A stretch of DNA of 64,000 nucleotides from the NCBI GenBank assembly GCA_028285755.1, contig JANQOQ010000006.1:1030160-1094159 (forward strand). Reading direction: 5' to 3'. This DNA comes from Puniceicoccaceae bacterium. Lineage in GTDB: Bacteria > Verrucomicrobiota > Verrucomicrobiia > Opitutales > JAFGAQ01. Positions within the stretch are counted from its first letter, which is position 1. Every line of letters starts with the position of its first letter. The notes beneath the pieces were generated by a model that had not been told where the DNA came from, did no database searches, and saw only the letters and a list, made by a program, of their open reading frames with translations. Positions 53,350-63,992 of this stretch are shown here, one piece after another. The translations under genes were made by a program, and so were the position numbers.

Positions 53350-55413
53350 TTGATAGGATTTTCAGAAAATATTACGGACGCACAGGCATTGTGGTTACCC
53401 GAGCTGGTCGATCAGGTGTTTAAGCAAAACGGTCTGCTTCAATCCAATCTTGAGCTGGAGTTTCGCCCACAACAGGCAGCCATGGCCACCCGGGTTTCCC
53501 AATCGATGGCTGGCGATACCCCATTGGTCTTTGAAGCGGGAACGGGTGTTGGGAAGAGTCTGGCATATCTGATTCCCGGTATATTGCATGCCTATAAAAA
53601 CGAGCGAAAAATGATCGTATCCACGCATACGATTGCATTGCAGGAGCAAATACTCTCGAAAGACCTCAAACTTTGTAAACAACTGTTCGACGTGACCGAA
53701 GAACTCAGCAGATTCAGCGATTTCAAATCCGCACTGTTGATCGGTAAGCGTAACTACCTATGCACACGGCGCCTGCAAAAAGCGGTTGCCGAAAAAAGCG
53801 ACCTATTCGACCTAAAGCTTAATCCCGAGCTCGAGCGTATCGTCAACTGGTCCAAAGAGACTGAAAAAGGCATTATTCAGGAGCTCTACCCCTTACCTGC
53901 AGGAGAAGTCTGGGATTGGGTGAATGCAGACTCCAGCCAATGCAGCCGCCACCATTGTTCCCCGGAGACCTGTTTCTACCAAAAAGCTAAAAAACAGATA
54001 CAGGACGCCCATATCATCATCATTAATCACTCCCTGCTATTCGCATTATTAAGTGCCGGACTCAGCCCGGGGCGCGATACCCGGGGGATCCTGTTTCCCG
54101 ACGATTTTTTAATACTGGACGAAGCTCACACGGTGCCCGATATAGCTACCGAGCATTTTGGCCTGAGTGTTACCAACTACGCCGTTCACCGCGCTCTCAC
54201 TCAAATCTTTAATCCTAAAAACAGCAAAGGACTCATTGCGAAATACCCCTCACATGAAGCCAAGGATGCCGTGGTTCGGGCAATGGAGTATGCGGACGAA
54301 TTCTTCGAGCGGGTGAACTACGAATACCTGCAGGAGCGCTCCATACTGCGCCTCCACAAATCGCAATGGACTGAAAACACATTGGCCCTCCCGCTGCAGG
54401 CAGTTGCTGATCAGCTGGGTCGTCTCGCCCAAAAAGAAACCAATGAACAGTCCGAAAACGAACTTAAGGATAGCCGACAGCACATCTTGACGCTCAAGGC
54501 AGCTATTGAGAATGCCATCGAGCTGGAAAGCGAGGAGCAGGTTTACTGGCTTGAAAAATCCGGCAAAAAACAACAGGTCATCAATCTACGCTCTGCACCT
54601 GTGGATGTTGCTCCCTATCTCTCAGACTTTGTGATGCAGCGCAATACCCATTGCCTAATGACGAGTGCCACACTCAGCGATGCGGAGGGCCTCGATCGCT
54701 TCAAAGCCAAGGCGGGCGCTCAAAATGCAGATAGCGACCAGGAAACCTCACCGTTCGATTTTCCTAATCGTATGCTCATCAATATCGCCGCAGATTCACC
54801 TGAACCGGATCCGAATTCCAAAAAATTTGAAACTGAATACCTGGCAGACTCTATAGAATTTGCAGTCTCCAGAGTAAGTGGTGGGACTCTCGTTTTATTT
54901 ACAAGCTATGAAGAAATGAATCGGGTAGCCACCCCTATCCGTAAAGCCTTATCCAAACTGAATCGCACGTTCTTGATTCAGGGTGGCAATTATTCGCGAA
55001 GTGACCTAGTAAAAGAATTCAAGAAAGCCGGGGATGCGGTTTTGTTTGGTACCGATAGTTTTTGGACCGGCGTCGATGTACCCGGGCCCGCATTATCCCA
55101 AGTCATACTGGTGCGGCTTCCCTTTGAAAACCCGTCCCATCCGATCCAGCAAGCACGTAGCGAAGCCTGCATCGAGCGGGGTGAAAAACCTTTTTTCAGC
55201 CTGAGCCTGCCAGCCGCACAAATAAAATTTCGCCAGGGCATCGGCCGCCTCATCCGCAACCATCAGGATAAAGGCGTCATCACCCTGCTGGATTCACGTG
55301 TCCTCCGGAAAAGCTATGGGCAAGCTTTCATCCAAATATTGCCCCACACGAGTTACAGCACTTTCACCCGCTTTAACCGCGAATCAAAATTCCAGAGCTT
55401 CGCATCTCGCTAA
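53350..55413 (+). CDS. DinG-like ATP-dependent DNA helicase
   Basis: A 687-aa XPD/DinG-type helicase starting at TTG 53350; a stop lies 18 bases upstream and there is no ATG nearby, with a GGGA stretch as possible ribosome site. Walker A EAGTGVGKSLAYL (about residue 65). Four cysteines in LCTRRL, SQCSRHHC and ETCFYQ form the iron-sulphur cluster region. DEAH box LILDEAHTVPD, motif V/VI FGTDSFWTGVDVPG and KFRQGIGRLIRN. It would unwind R-loops or repair intermediates. Confidence 0.92.
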   Translation: MIGFSENITDAQALWLPELVDQVFKQNGLLQSNLELEFRPQQAAMATRVSQSMAGDTPLVFEAGTGVGKSLAYLIPGILHAYKNERKMIVSTHTIALQEQILSKDLKLCKQLFDVTEELSRFSDFKSALLIGKRNYLCTRRLQKAVAEKSDLFDLKLNPELERIVNWSKETEKGIIQELYPLPAGEVWDWVNADSSQCSRHHCSPETCFYQKAKKQIQDAHIIIINHSLLFALLSAGLSPGRDTRGILFPDDFLILDEAHTVPDIATEHFGLSVTNYAVHRALTQIFNPKNSKGLIAKYPSHEAKDAVVRAMEYADEFFERVNYEYLQERSILRLHKSQWTENTLALPLQAVADQLGRLAQKETNEQSENELKDSRQHILTLKAAIENAIELESEEQVYWLEKSGKKQQVINLRSAPVDVAPYLSDFVMQRNTHCLMTSATLSDAEGLDRFKAKAGAQNADSDQETSPFDFPNRMLINIAADSPEPDPNSKKFETEYLADSIEFAVSRVSGGTLVLFTSYEEMNRVATPIRKALSKLNRTFLIQGGNYSRSDLVKEFKKAGDAVLFGTDSFWTGVDVPGPALSQVILVRLPFENPSHPIQQARSEACIERGEKPFFSLSLPAAQIKFRQGIGRLIRNHQDKGVITLLDSRVLRKSYGQAFIQILPHTSYSTFTRFNRESKFQSFASR

Positions 55414-55457
55414 ATTCGTAAAAAACACGTCGGAAATTCTGGCTATTTTATCTCAGT

Positions 55458-55470
55458 TGAGCTAAGCTCA
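55458..55470. promoter_or_regulatory. 13-bp palindrome just before ppk1
   Basis: TGAGCTAAGCTCA at 55458-55470, an exact odd palindrome four bases before the ppk1 ATG. It could be an operator or, as RNA, a small hairpin blocking the start. Chance is possible. Confidence 0.3.
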
Positions 55471-55474
55471 TTAG

Positions 55475-57661
55475 ATGTCTTTTAAACCCGAAAAAGTAGA
55501 TTTTGAAAATGGCATTCATTCGGTATCCTATACAGAAGTCCGCAAGCCGGAGAGCCGTGCTCCCTTCTTTAACCGTGAGTTGAGCTGGCTCTCGTTTAAT
55601 CGTCGCGTACTGGAACAAGCATTGAATGAACAGTATCCGTTGATGGAGCGCGTTCGCTTTTTGGGTTTTGTGAGCTCCAATCTGGATGAGTTTTTTGAAA
55701 TTCGGGTTTCCGGCCTAATTCAGCAGGTCGAATCCAATGTGGAAATCGGATTAAATCCGGATGGCCTCAGCCCCAGTGAACAGCTCAGTCGCATCCGCGA
55801 TGTCACCAAACAATTGGTGAACGATCAGTACAAGTGCTGGCACGATATTCTCATGCCTGCCCTCAAAAATGAAAAAATTTACCTCAAGAACTTTGATGAG
55901 CTCACAGAATCTGAAAGTAAATGGGCTGAGAATTATTTCGAGGCAGAAGTCTACCCGGTGCTCACACCGCTCGCAATCGATCCGGCTCACCCTTTCCCTT
56001 CGGTCGTCAACAAATCCATGAATGTGCTGGTTGAGCTGGAAAACACTGAACCCGGCGAACCCCCATTAACGGCTATCATACCTGTACCGAGAATCTTACC
56101 GAGAGTCGTAGAAATCAAAGGTTCAGAGGAGGAAGGTCTAAGCTGTTTTATGATCAGTGCCATTGTGAAGCGCTATGCCCACCGACTTTTTCCGGGCATG
56201 AATGTGATCTCCAGCCATGTTTTCCGCATCACGCGCAATTCTGACCTCTATATCGACGATGAAGAAATCGATAATCTGATGCGAACCTTGGAAGAACAGC
56301 TGCATAAGCTAAAAAAAGGAGCAGCGGTAAGACTCGAAATCGAAAAAAGTGTGAGCGAGTTTCAGCTCAAGAAATTGCTCAAAGAGTTTAATCTTACCCG
56401 GGAAAACCTGTATTTGATCGATGGCCCGATCAATATGATGCGCATCACAGCCATCTGTGATATCGTAAGCCGGGCGGACTTAAAATTCGTACCTTACACC
56501 CCCTACACACCCCCTGCTCTGACATCCAGTAATCTGAGCTTTGAAAGTCTCAAACATGAGGACCATCTGCTACACCACCCCTTCGATAGTTTCCAGCCCT
56601 TTGTGGATTTTCTGCGCAAGGCATCCGAAGATCCCCAGGTCTTTGCCATCAAGCAAACCCTTTATCGAACTAGCGGAGACTCCCCTATCATCGATGCGCT
56701 GATTGAAGCTTCGCGCAATGATAAGCAGGTTACCGCGCTGATTGAGCTGAAGGCCCGATTTGATGAGGAAAACAACATTAACTGGGCTCGCCGGCTCGAG
56801 GAAGCGGGCGTACACGTGGTGTATGGATTGGTGGGTTTAAAAACTCACTGTAAGTGCTGCCTCGTGGTCCGCAAGGAGCAGGATGGCATGAAGCGCTACG
56901 CCCATATTGGCACAGGGAATTACAACCCAAAAACTGCCAAACTCTACACCGATTTAAGCCTGCTGACCGCCGATGATGAAATTACTGAAGATGTAGCCAG
57001 TCTCTTTAATACGCTCACCGGATTCTCAAAGAATCCTAAGTTCAATAAGCTTCTGGTAGCGCCATTTACACTCCAGAAAACCCTTTGCAAATACATTGAG
57101 CAGGAAGCAGAAAATGCACGCGCCGGGAAACCCGCCAAGATTATCGTTAAGGCAAACAGCCTGATAGATCGGGAAACGATCGGTCATCTCTATGCGGCAT
57201 CCCAGGCAGGTGTGAAAATTGACCTTCTTATTCGTGGCATATGTGGTATCGTTCCAGGACTCTCCGGTCTCAGTGAAAATATCCGTGTTCGCAGTATACT
57301 TGGCCGATACCTGGAACACCACCGTATCTTTTACTTTGAAAATGGGGATGATGATGCCCGCATTCTCATGGGAAGTGCAGACTGGATGCCCCGCAATTTT
57401 TACCGGCGGATCGAAGCAGTAGTTCCCATCCTCAACACACGACTACGTGAACGCATTAAGCACATTCTGGAAGTCTATATGAGCGATAATGCCACGGCCA
57501 AGTTATTGCGGTCCAATGGGGCTTACTCAACCATCCCCATCCCGGAAAAAGACCGAATCATCAACGCACAGGATATATTCGCTCACGAAGCAACCGAGAA
57601 ACGAATCAAGGCGGAGGCAATGGAAGACCCTGAAGATGTAGACCTCAAGGTCGCCCGCTAG
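55475..57661 (+). CDS. ppk1: Polyphosphate kinase 1
   Basis: A 728-aa enzyme making polyphosphate from [22 protein letters not shown] opens it. The catalytic core shows [61 protein letters not shown] with the autophosphorylated His, and [11 protein letters not shown]. The C-terminal second His domain contains [38 protein letters not shown]. Length is normal. It lies next to PhoD within 10 kb but not in one operon. Confidence 0.96.
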   Translation: MSFKPEKVDFENGIHSVSYTEVRKPESRAPFFNRELSWLSFNRRVLEQALNEQYPLMERVRFLGFVSSNLDEFFEIRVSGLIQQVESNVEIGLNPDGLSPSEQLSRIRDVTKQLVNDQYKCWHDILMPALKNEKIYLKNFDELTESESKWAENYFEAEVYPVLTPLAIDPAHPFPSVVNKSMNVLVELENTEPGEPPLTAIIPVPRILPRVVEIKGSEEEGLSCFMISAIVKRYAHRLFPGMNVISSHVFRITRNSDLYIDDEEIDNLMRTLEEQLHKLKKGAAVRLEIEKSVSEFQLKKLLKEFNLTRENLYLIDGPINMMRITAICDIVSRADLKFVPYTPYTPPALTSSNLSFESLKHEDHLLHHPFDSFQPFVDFLRKASEDPQVFAIKQTLYRTSGDSPIIDALIEASRNDKQVTALIELKARFDEENNINWARRLEEAGVHVVYGLVGLKTHCKCCLVVRKEQDGMKRYAHIGTGNYNPKTAKLYTDLSLLTADDEITEDVASLFNTLTGFSKNPKFNKLLVAPFTLQKTLCKYIEQEAENARAGKPAKIIVKANSLIDRETIGHLYAASQAGVKIDLLIRGICGIVPGLSGLSENIRVRSILGRYLEHHRIFYFENGDDDARILMGSADWMPRNFYRRIEAVVPILNTRLRERIKHILEVYMSDNATAKLLRSNGAYSTIPIPEKDRIINAQDIFAHEATEKRIKAEAMEDPEDVDLKVAR

Positions 57662-57664
57662 TCA

Positions 57665-59299
57665 TTAGTAATCTTCGCGTACCCGCCAATCAGAAGGGTA
57701 GGTGACCACAAATTGAGTCTCATACACCCGCGTTTCATCCAAATTCAATAGATCACGCCATTTAAAAATCCCGGTCGTTGTGTTGATTTCCGGGTTGGTT
57801 GTTTCCTCACCAAACTGCGGCATGATGCGATCCACACGGATTTTTGAATTCCGGGAAATTGGAAACTGATCTACGACAACTACCGGATGGCTGAACGGAT
57901 GCAAATTTTCAACCCTCGTAAAGTACTGACGCAAGAACTGCTTGTTGCGCCCTACAATACCGGTGGTGGATTGATTGAGTTCACCATCTTCACGTGTAAC
58001 AATTATATTCTCATCGACTCCCATCGATATCTTTAAGGGGACATCCGGTAGCGCCGCATCCAGGAAGCCTTTACCGATCAGCTTACCCTCTACATAAGTG
58101 TTCATCTCGCCGGGAAGCAACGGGAAGCCCGTCGTGTTGCGGGTCTCCGCAATCAGGTAGCCACTCTCCTCGATCTTGGGTACGATCTCAGTGTAAAACT
58201 GAGCATTCAGGCTAAATGAACGGACCGATACTGAAACGGGGCGACGGCTGGAAGCGATCGAAAAAGTCTGAGGTAAATTCATTTCAAATGATGCAAACCC
58301 GGCATCGACTGTAGGTTGCGCAAAGCGCATATCTCTTGAAGCCTTCATGCTCGAAGGGGCTGCATCTAATGCCATGGGAGCCATCATCACCGCTTCTTCT
58401 CCACCTTCAGGAACCGGTGGCGGCAAAATCTCATTTAATGGGATTGGATCCAACTCAGGGACCTGGCTACCTGCACGTGCCTGACGGGTAGACAGCGTAA
58501 GCACCACATTATTCCAGGGTTCGCCGCTATTTTGCATGATCGATGCACGGTAGGAAAGCTCGAGTGTGCCCCTGCGCGGAGTAGCCCGCAGTTCATAAAT
58601 TGCATTCCAATAACAGCCGGATACCAGATAATTGATATTGAGCTCAACCTGAGCCTGACGTTGGGATTCGATAATTATGTAGATATCGTTAGCACGTTGT
58701 GACCAATTATTACGCAAATCATCCAATTGATTCTGCATGATCTCAAGCTGATCACGCAGAGGAATTAACTGCTGCTCATACTCCTTAATAGCATCCTGCA
58801 TCTGGGACGCGACATCAACAACCTGATCCCAAACTTGCTGAGCATCCTCAAAAGAAGCACCCCCACTCCCGTAATTTTCCGCGAACGACTCTGCCATCTC
58901 CTCAGCAAACTCGATACGCTTCTTCGCGAACTCCTCAAGGCTCTGAATCTCAATAATCCGGGATTCCAGTTCAAATATCTCAGCCTTGAGTTCTTCCATA
59001 TCTGAATACCTGCGGTTTTCATCAGCTGGTTCGACGCCTACTTCGCGCACACGGGCATAATCGCCAACTGGCGATATCTGCACGGTTACCGAGCGGCTAT
59101 CGATTCGGGATGAAACATTACCGATTCGCACCAGGTTATTACCAGGTACCAAAGTTAAATTTGTGCTGCGATTAATGCGCGCGGTGTCCTGAAATACGGT
59201 GACTGAAGTGATTTCACTCGGTACAGGATCCTGAGAAAATACTTGTGTGGCAAAGCTGATGCTCAGCATAAAAACGAGAGGAATGAATGCACTTTTCAT
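57665..59299 (-). CDS. Exported DUF4140/DUF4139 (MuiA-like) protein
   Basis: A 544-aa protein with signal peptide (FIPLVFMLSISFATQVFSQ). The DUF4140 N-terminal part (SVTVFQDTARINRSTNLTLVPGNN) is followed by a coiled coil (about 85-200, ELKAEIFELESRII) and a beta-rich DUF4139 domain (NINYLVSGCYWNAIYELRATP) to the end. The family is called mucoidy inhibitor A; function is unclear, likely an envelope protein. Convergent with ppk1, 3 bases apart. Confidence 0.85.
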   Translation of the reverse strand: MKSAFIPLVFMLSISFATQVFSQDPVPSEITSVTVFQDTARINRSTNLTLVPGNNLVRIGNVSSRIDSRSVTVQISPVGDYARVREVGVEPADENRRYSDMEELKAEIFELESRIIEIQSLEEFAKKRIEFAEEMAESFAENYGSGGASFEDAQQVWDQVVDVASQMQDAIKEYEQQLIPLRDQLEIMQNQLDDLRNNWSQRANDIYIIIESQRQAQVELNINYLVSGCYWNAIYELRATPRRGTLELSYRASIMQNSGEPWNNVVLTLSTRQARAGSQVPELDPIPLNEILPPPVPEGGEEAVMMAPMALDAAPSSMKASRDMRFAQPTVDAGFASFEMNLPQTFSIASSRRPVSVSVRSFSLNAQFYTEIVPKIEESGYLIAETRNTTGFPLLPGEMNTYVEGKLIGKGFLDAALPDVPLKISMGVDENIIVTREDGELNQSTTGIVGRNKQFLRQYFTRVENLHPFSHPVVVVDQFPISRNSKIRVDRIMPQFGEETTNPEINTTTGIFKWRDLLNLDETRVYETQFVVTYPSDWRVREDY

Positions 59300-59459
59300 A
59301 AATTAGAAGTCTTATTCAAAGTTTTGCTGATTCAAAGACAAATCAAATCCATCGAATGTTCATTCTCAATTTGCTGTATTTCTTCACTCATAATACGGTT
59401 AAACATTGCCTTTCCGTCTATATGTAAAGATTGTGTCGCTAAACAACTATCCACGCTAT

Positions 59460-59948
59460 ATGGACTATTTGCATGCATATTGGCGCATCGAATATCTGGA
59501 AACGCCTAAGGATAAGAATGGTAACCAGAATCCCTTTGCGCACATTTACAAGGAAAACGATGATAAGAAAAACCTCATTTTGATTCGGGGTGAATATCAC
59601 TACGTGGTCATGAACCGATATCCTTACAATGCAGGGCACTTGATGGTCATTCCCTACCGGGAAGTCCCGGATATTGAGGATTTAACCGACGGTGAACAGG
59701 CTGAGCTTATGAAACTCCTGATCCGCTCTAAGAGGATGCTCAAGGCAGCCATCAAGCCTGACGGATTTAATGTGGGTATGAATTTAGGCTCTGCCGCAGG
59801 CGCAGGCATCCCCCAACATTTGCACTGTCACATAGTGCCCCGTTGGGTAGGAGACACGAATTTTATGCCGGTTTTAGGTAAAAACCGAGTACTGCCTACC
59901 GCCCTTGAAATCATGTGGGAGCGCTTATCAGAATTTACAAATCAATAA
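59460..59948 (+). CDS. HIT-family hydrolase/phosphorylase
   Basis: 162 aa from the ATG at 59460; a TTG at 59406 is in frame but gives a poor N-terminus. The histidine triad is QHLHCHIVPRW and the upstream NAGHLMVIPYREV, with GFNVGMNLGSAAGAGIP. Length and ends fit diadenosine-polyphosphate or nucleotide hydrolases. Substrate unknown. Confidence 0.9.
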   Translation: MDYLHAYWRIEYLETPKDKNGNQNPFAHIYKENDDKKNLILIRGEYHYVVMNRYPYNAGHLMVIPYREVPDIEDLTDGEQAELMKLLIRSKRMLKAAIKPDGFNVGMNLGSAAGAGIPQHLHCHIVPRWVGDTNFMPVLGKNRVLPTALEIMWERLSEFTNQ

Positions 59949-60084
59949 GCATTAACGGCTTAAAAATTCAGTCTTGTTTCCGACCACTTAATGACTAATT
60001 TGTTGATAATTCTCATTTCGAACCGCTTATCGGTAAAAATTCCATTCAAATCTATGCGTTTTCCAAGCTTTCCACTCGTTTCTG

Positions 60085-61059
60085 ATGGCAACTGAGAAAC
60101 TTCAATTCACCAGTTCACGCTATCTGGACCAGCTCTATTGTTCGAAAACGGATAACCTGGATCGCGCTGAAAACGCCTTTAACGTAAAAATTGTAACCCG
60201 CGAAGAGTGGATACAATTTGATGGGGAAGAACCGGACGTGCAAAAAGCAGTCCAATTCTTTAACATCCTGGACGCAGCCAAATCCCAGGGAATCCAGATT
60301 AAGCAAAGCGACTATCAACACCTCATGAACTCCACACTGAGGGGTGATCCCATTGAGCTTAAGGAGGTCTTTGACCGTCCACTGGTAATACAGGTTAAGA
60401 AAAAGACCATTGTCCCCAAAACGATCAACCAAAAGCGCTACCTGAAGTTTATCGAAAACAATGAGATTGTCTTTGGAATTGGCCCAGCGGGCACCGGCAA
60501 AACCTACCTTGCAATGGCAGTTGCCCTCCGCGCGATGATCGCAGGAGAAGTGGAAAAGGTAATTATCACCCGCCCGGCAGTCGAAGCAGGTGAAGCGCTC
60601 GGATATCTACCAGGCGACCTACAGGAAAAAATACTGCCCTATTTGAGACCACTTTACGATGCGATGTATGACATGCTTGGCAAGGAGGATACGCTCAAAA
60701 TCATTGACCGCGGGCAAATCGAAATAGCCCCCCTTGCCTACATGCGTGGGCGCACGCTCTCCAATGCCTACATCATACTCGATGAGGCGCAAAATACGAC
60801 ACCCGAGCAAATGATGATGTTCCTCACACGCCTGGGTGACGGCTCGCGAATGGTTATTACCGGGGATATTACCCAGGTCGATTTGCCGAACAAAAAGAAA
60901 TCCGGCCTTAAACAGGCAAAGGATATACTTGAAAATATTGAAGGAATTAAACTATTCTATCTGGACGAATCCGACGTTGTACGTCATCCGCTTGTTCAGA
61001 AAATCATTGAAGCTTACAACAAAAGTGTGGAAGATAACAATACTTCCGCCCATAAATAA
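60085..61059 (+). CDS. phoH: PhoH family ATPase
   Basis: A 324-aa PhoH-like protein. An N-terminal part with an EEWIQFDGEEPDVQKAVQFF KH-like segment precedes the P-loop ATPase (Walker A GPAGTGKTYLAMA, about residue 132; Walker B AYIILDEAQNTTPEQM; GDGSRMVITGDITQVDLP). Often beside ybeY, as here (with the 7TM-HD gene between), in a ribosome and rRNA maturation cluster. Some members are RNA helicases. Confidence 0.94.
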   Translation: MATEKLQFTSSRYLDQLYCSKTDNLDRAENAFNVKIVTREEWIQFDGEEPDVQKAVQFFNILDAAKSQGIQIKQSDYQHLMNSTLRGDPIELKEVFDRPLVIQVKKKTIVPKTINQKRYLKFIENNEIVFGIGPAGTGKTYLAMAVALRAMIAGEVEKVIITRPAVEAGEALGYLPGDLQEKILPYLRPLYDAMYDMLGKEDTLKIIDRGQIEIAPLAYMRGRTLSNAYIILDEAQNTTPEQMMMFLTRLGDGSRMVITGDITQVDLPNKKKSGLKQAKDILENIEGIKLFYLDESDVVRHPLVQKIIEAYNKSVEDNNTSAHK

Positions 61060-61180
61060 ACCAGAAATTGATCCAATCAGGATAAAGATATTTATGCGAC
61101 TACCGCTAAATAACCTGTAGTTGCTCCTTTTATTGAACGTGAGCATTTATGATAAGTCTGCTATGGCAGATGGAAATTAA

Positions 61181-63550
61181 ATGACATCCTTTTTCCAGAA
61201 AGTATTAAACCCAAATGGACGAGGCCACACTCGCTCCAGAAGGGTACGTGAGCAAAGAATACAAGCTCAATATAATTTTGTGGAGAAAAGCCGCAGGATA
61301 ACATTCCTCATCTTTTCGATTACCACGGCCATTCTTATACTGACGGCATTCTTGGGGCAGGCACCATCCGGTCCCAGACTATTGCCGGAACAGGTAGCTA
61401 AAACCCGAGTCATTGCAGATCTCGATTTCCAATACGAGAGCGCGATTCTTACTGAGCGAAAAAGTGATCGCATCCAAAAACAAATTCCCCCCGTTTATTC
61501 AGTAGATTTCACTCACTTCTCAAGTTTCGAAGTATATATCAATGAGTTGAATGAATTTCTGGTGAGCTTTAGTCGGGAACATTCTGAACTGGAAATGAGC
61601 GAGCAAATTGGATTACTCGATACCTCTCTACGCGAGTGGTTCGCTGCTCAGCCCTATGCAGCTGATATCAACAGTATACTTACGGTTTATCAGGAAACTG
61701 AAAACACAACGAACTATCGGGTTCTCCAGCAAGGTCTGACCTTGCTATGGAATATATACCGGCAGGGCATCTTTGCACCGATTACAGGTATCGTTGAGAA
61801 TGACTCTACTCTGAATGTCGTCCAGATCGTTGATGATAGCGGCGAAATTAAAAAACAACGCTACCAGGAGGTTTCCGAAGCCCTCATTCGCTTACGGCAA
61901 AATCTATCCGGACTTCAAACCAACGAAGCCCAATTCTTTGCGCTGTTCGAAATCCTTAAGGAAGGAATTAAGCCGAATCTGTTCTACAATGAGCTCATCC
62001 ACCAACAGTTGACTCAAGAAGCCCTCGCTCAAATACAGCCTGAGATCATTAACGTACAGCGGGGAGATACAATCATCGAGCTCGGTTCAATTGTATCACG
62101 GATCGATATCGAAAAACTGGACGCTTATGAGGATTCCAAGCAGGATATCGCTGAGCAGGAGCCATTCTTTGGGGAATTCATGCTGCAGCGTATTTTTTAT
62201 ACGCTGATCATAATGGCATCACTGGGTTTGCTGATGCACCTTCTGCTATCAGGTCGGAATCGCACGAATCGCAGTTATACGATGATGGCCATTATCGTAT
62301 TATTTAATATCGCAGCGATCCGTTTTGTTCTCGAAATTGGGGAGAGTGACCTCTTCGATGATACGGGAGCCTTTAACACACTACTCATTTATGCTCCACC
62401 CTTCCTGATCGCTCCGGTCGTCATCAATTTGCTACTGGGCGTAACCCCGGCAATCTTGTGTGCGATATTGGTCAGCGCACTCTATTCCATGATGCAGGGC
62501 AATAATACAGAGATGTTTCTCTTCGTCTTGCTCTACAATGCGGTTGCCATTCTCGTCAGCTGCCACGCGCGCGTGCGCTCGCGTATTGTAAATGCGTGCT
62601 TCGTGGCCGGCCTGACACTTGCATTGCTCGTTGCAATACAGGGATTCTTTGATGGAGAGTCTTTTACTATTATTGGGCAAAAGATCATACTGTTGACCGT
62701 ATTATCCGTAATCTACGGTATGCTCATAGTGGGGATCGTGCCGATCATGGAAGCGATCTTCAAGGTGTCTTCCGACATTACGCTTTTAGAGCTTACTGAT
62801 TTTAATCACCCGCTGCTGCGCAAAATGCAGATGGAAGCACCCGGCACTTATCACCACAGTCTCATGGTCGCAAATATCGCCGAAAAGGCTGCCCTGGAAG
62901 TGGGTGCAAATCCACTGGTATGTCGTACCTGCTCGCTTTTCCACGATATCGGAAAATTGCAGAAGCCTGAATACTTTGCGGAGAACCAACAAGTCGGCGC
63001 GCCCAATCCGCACGATAACATGAAACCCTCCATGAGTGCACTGGTTATTAAGAACCACGTCAGCGAAGGGGTTGACATGGCGCGCAAATATTCCCTGCCA
63101 CGCATCGTTATTGATATTATTCGTCAACATCATGCAGCTTCATTGATCCGCTATTTCTACATGCAAGCGATCAAGGAGACGATGAGCATTATGAAAATTG
63201 ATGAAGCTGAAGCTAAAGCACAAGTGGATCAAAGCAACTATCGCTATGAAGGCCCCAAGCCCCAGTTTAAGGAAAGCGCGATTATCTTCCTTGCGGACAG
63301 TGTCGAGGCAGCAAGCCGAAGCCTTAAGAAGGTGAACCAGCAAAGCGTAGAAGATCTCATTGACAGCATCATACGCAATGCGACAAGCGATCAACAGCTC
63401 GATGACGCCCCCCTCTCCTTTCAGGAGCTCGCGAGTATTCGCACCAGCTTTATCATGAGTGTGCTGAACATGCTGCACTCACGTGTAGAGTATCCTAAAA
63501 GCGCCGAGGCAAAAACCACACGTTCGGTAGCCAATGTCGCGAGTAATTGA
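61181..63550 (+). CDS. 7TM-HD phosphodiesterase (PgpH/YqfF-like)
   Basis: A 789-aa membrane HD phosphohydrolase, family members of which hydrolyse cyclic-di-AMP. One N-terminal helix (ITFLIFSITTAILILTAFL) leads to a large outer domain (about 65-320), then six further helices (about 330-520) and the cytoplasmic HD domain with GTYHHSLMVANIAEKAA, SLFHDIGKLQKPEYF, and IRQHHAASLIRYFY. Its Met-Glu tail is overlapped 17 bases by ybeY. Co-location with phoH and ybeY is the usual pattern. Confidence 0.93.
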   Translation: MTSFFQKVLNPNGRGHTRSRRVREQRIQAQYNFVEKSRRITFLIFSITTAILILTAFLGQAPSGPRLLPEQVAKTRVIADLDFQYESAILTERKSDRIQKQIPPVYSVDFTHFSSFEVYINELNEFLVSFSREHSELEMSEQIGLLDTSLREWFAAQPYAADINSILTVYQETENTTNYRVLQQGLTLLWNIYRQGIFAPITGIVENDSTLNVVQIVDDSGEIKKQRYQEVSEALIRLRQNLSGLQTNEAQFFALFEILKEGIKPNLFYNELIHQQLTQEALAQIQPEIINVQRGDTIIELGSIVSRIDIEKLDAYEDSKQDIAEQEPFFGEFMLQRIFYTLIIMASLGLLMHLLLSGRNRTNRSYTMMAIIVLFNIAAIRFVLEIGESDLFDDTGAFNTLLIYAPPFLIAPVVINLLLGVTPAILCAILVSALYSMMQGNNTEMFLFVLLYNAVAILVSCHARVRSRIVNACFVAGLTLALLVAIQGFFDGESFTIIGQKIILLTVLSVIYGMLIVGIVPIMEAIFKVSSDITLLELTDFNHPLLRKMQMEAPGTYHHSLMVANIAEKAALEVGANPLVCRTCSLFHDIGKLQKPEYFAENQQVGAPNPHDNMKPSMSALVIKNHVSEGVDMARKYSLPRIVIDIIRQHHAASLIRYFYMQAIKETMSIMKIDEAEAKAQVDQSNYRYEGPKPQFKESAIIFLADSVEAASRSLKKVNQQSVEDLIDSIIRNATSDQQLDDAPLSFQELASIRTSFIMSVLNMLHSRVEYPKSAEAKTTRSVANVASN

Positions 63551-63992
63551 TATTTGCCAGATTGAGGTATCCCTGGCATATTCACACGAGCAGCTAATCC
63601 TCTTTTTGCAAAAAACCATCGCATTCATCGGAGATTCATTCCCATCGGGCGACTTATCAATTGCCTTTATGAGTGATTCCAGACTCGCCGAAATCCATAG
63701 AGAATTCATGGATGACCCCAGCGTGACCGATGTAATCACCTTCCCGTCTGAAGATCCCGATTTAGCGGGTGAAATCTGTATTTCAGCAGACATGGCCGTA
63801 CGCCAGAGCAAAGAACACCAAACGGATTTCGCTGAAGAGCTTTGCCTTTACCTCATCCATGGTTGCCTTCACCTTGCCGGATACGAGGATATTGCCGAAG
63901 AGGATATACGATTAATGCGGGAGGCTGAAAGGGATATAATCGAGCATCATCGCAGATCCGATTCATTCCCCAAAATCACATACACCCCGTGA
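63534..63992 (+). CDS. ybeY: Endoribonuclease YbeY
   Basis: A 152-aa rRNA-maturation and quality-control nuclease starting inside the end of the HD gene (17-base overlap). Seen: SIAFMSDSRLAEIHREFMDDPSVTDVITFP and the metal motif HGCLHLAGYEDIAEED. The first two His of HGxLHLxGYDH are kept but the third is replaced: GYED instead of GYDH, so an Asp or Glu may be the third ligand, as in some other phyla. Its stop is at the right edge of the window. Confidence 0.93.
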   Translation: MSRVIDICQIEVSLAYSHEQLILFLQKTIAFIGDSFPSGDLSIAFMSDSRLAEIHREFMDDPSVTDVITFPSEDPDLAGEICISADMAVRQSKEHQTDFAEELCLYLIHGCLHLAGYEDIAEEDIRLMREAERDIIEHHRRSDSFPKITYTP

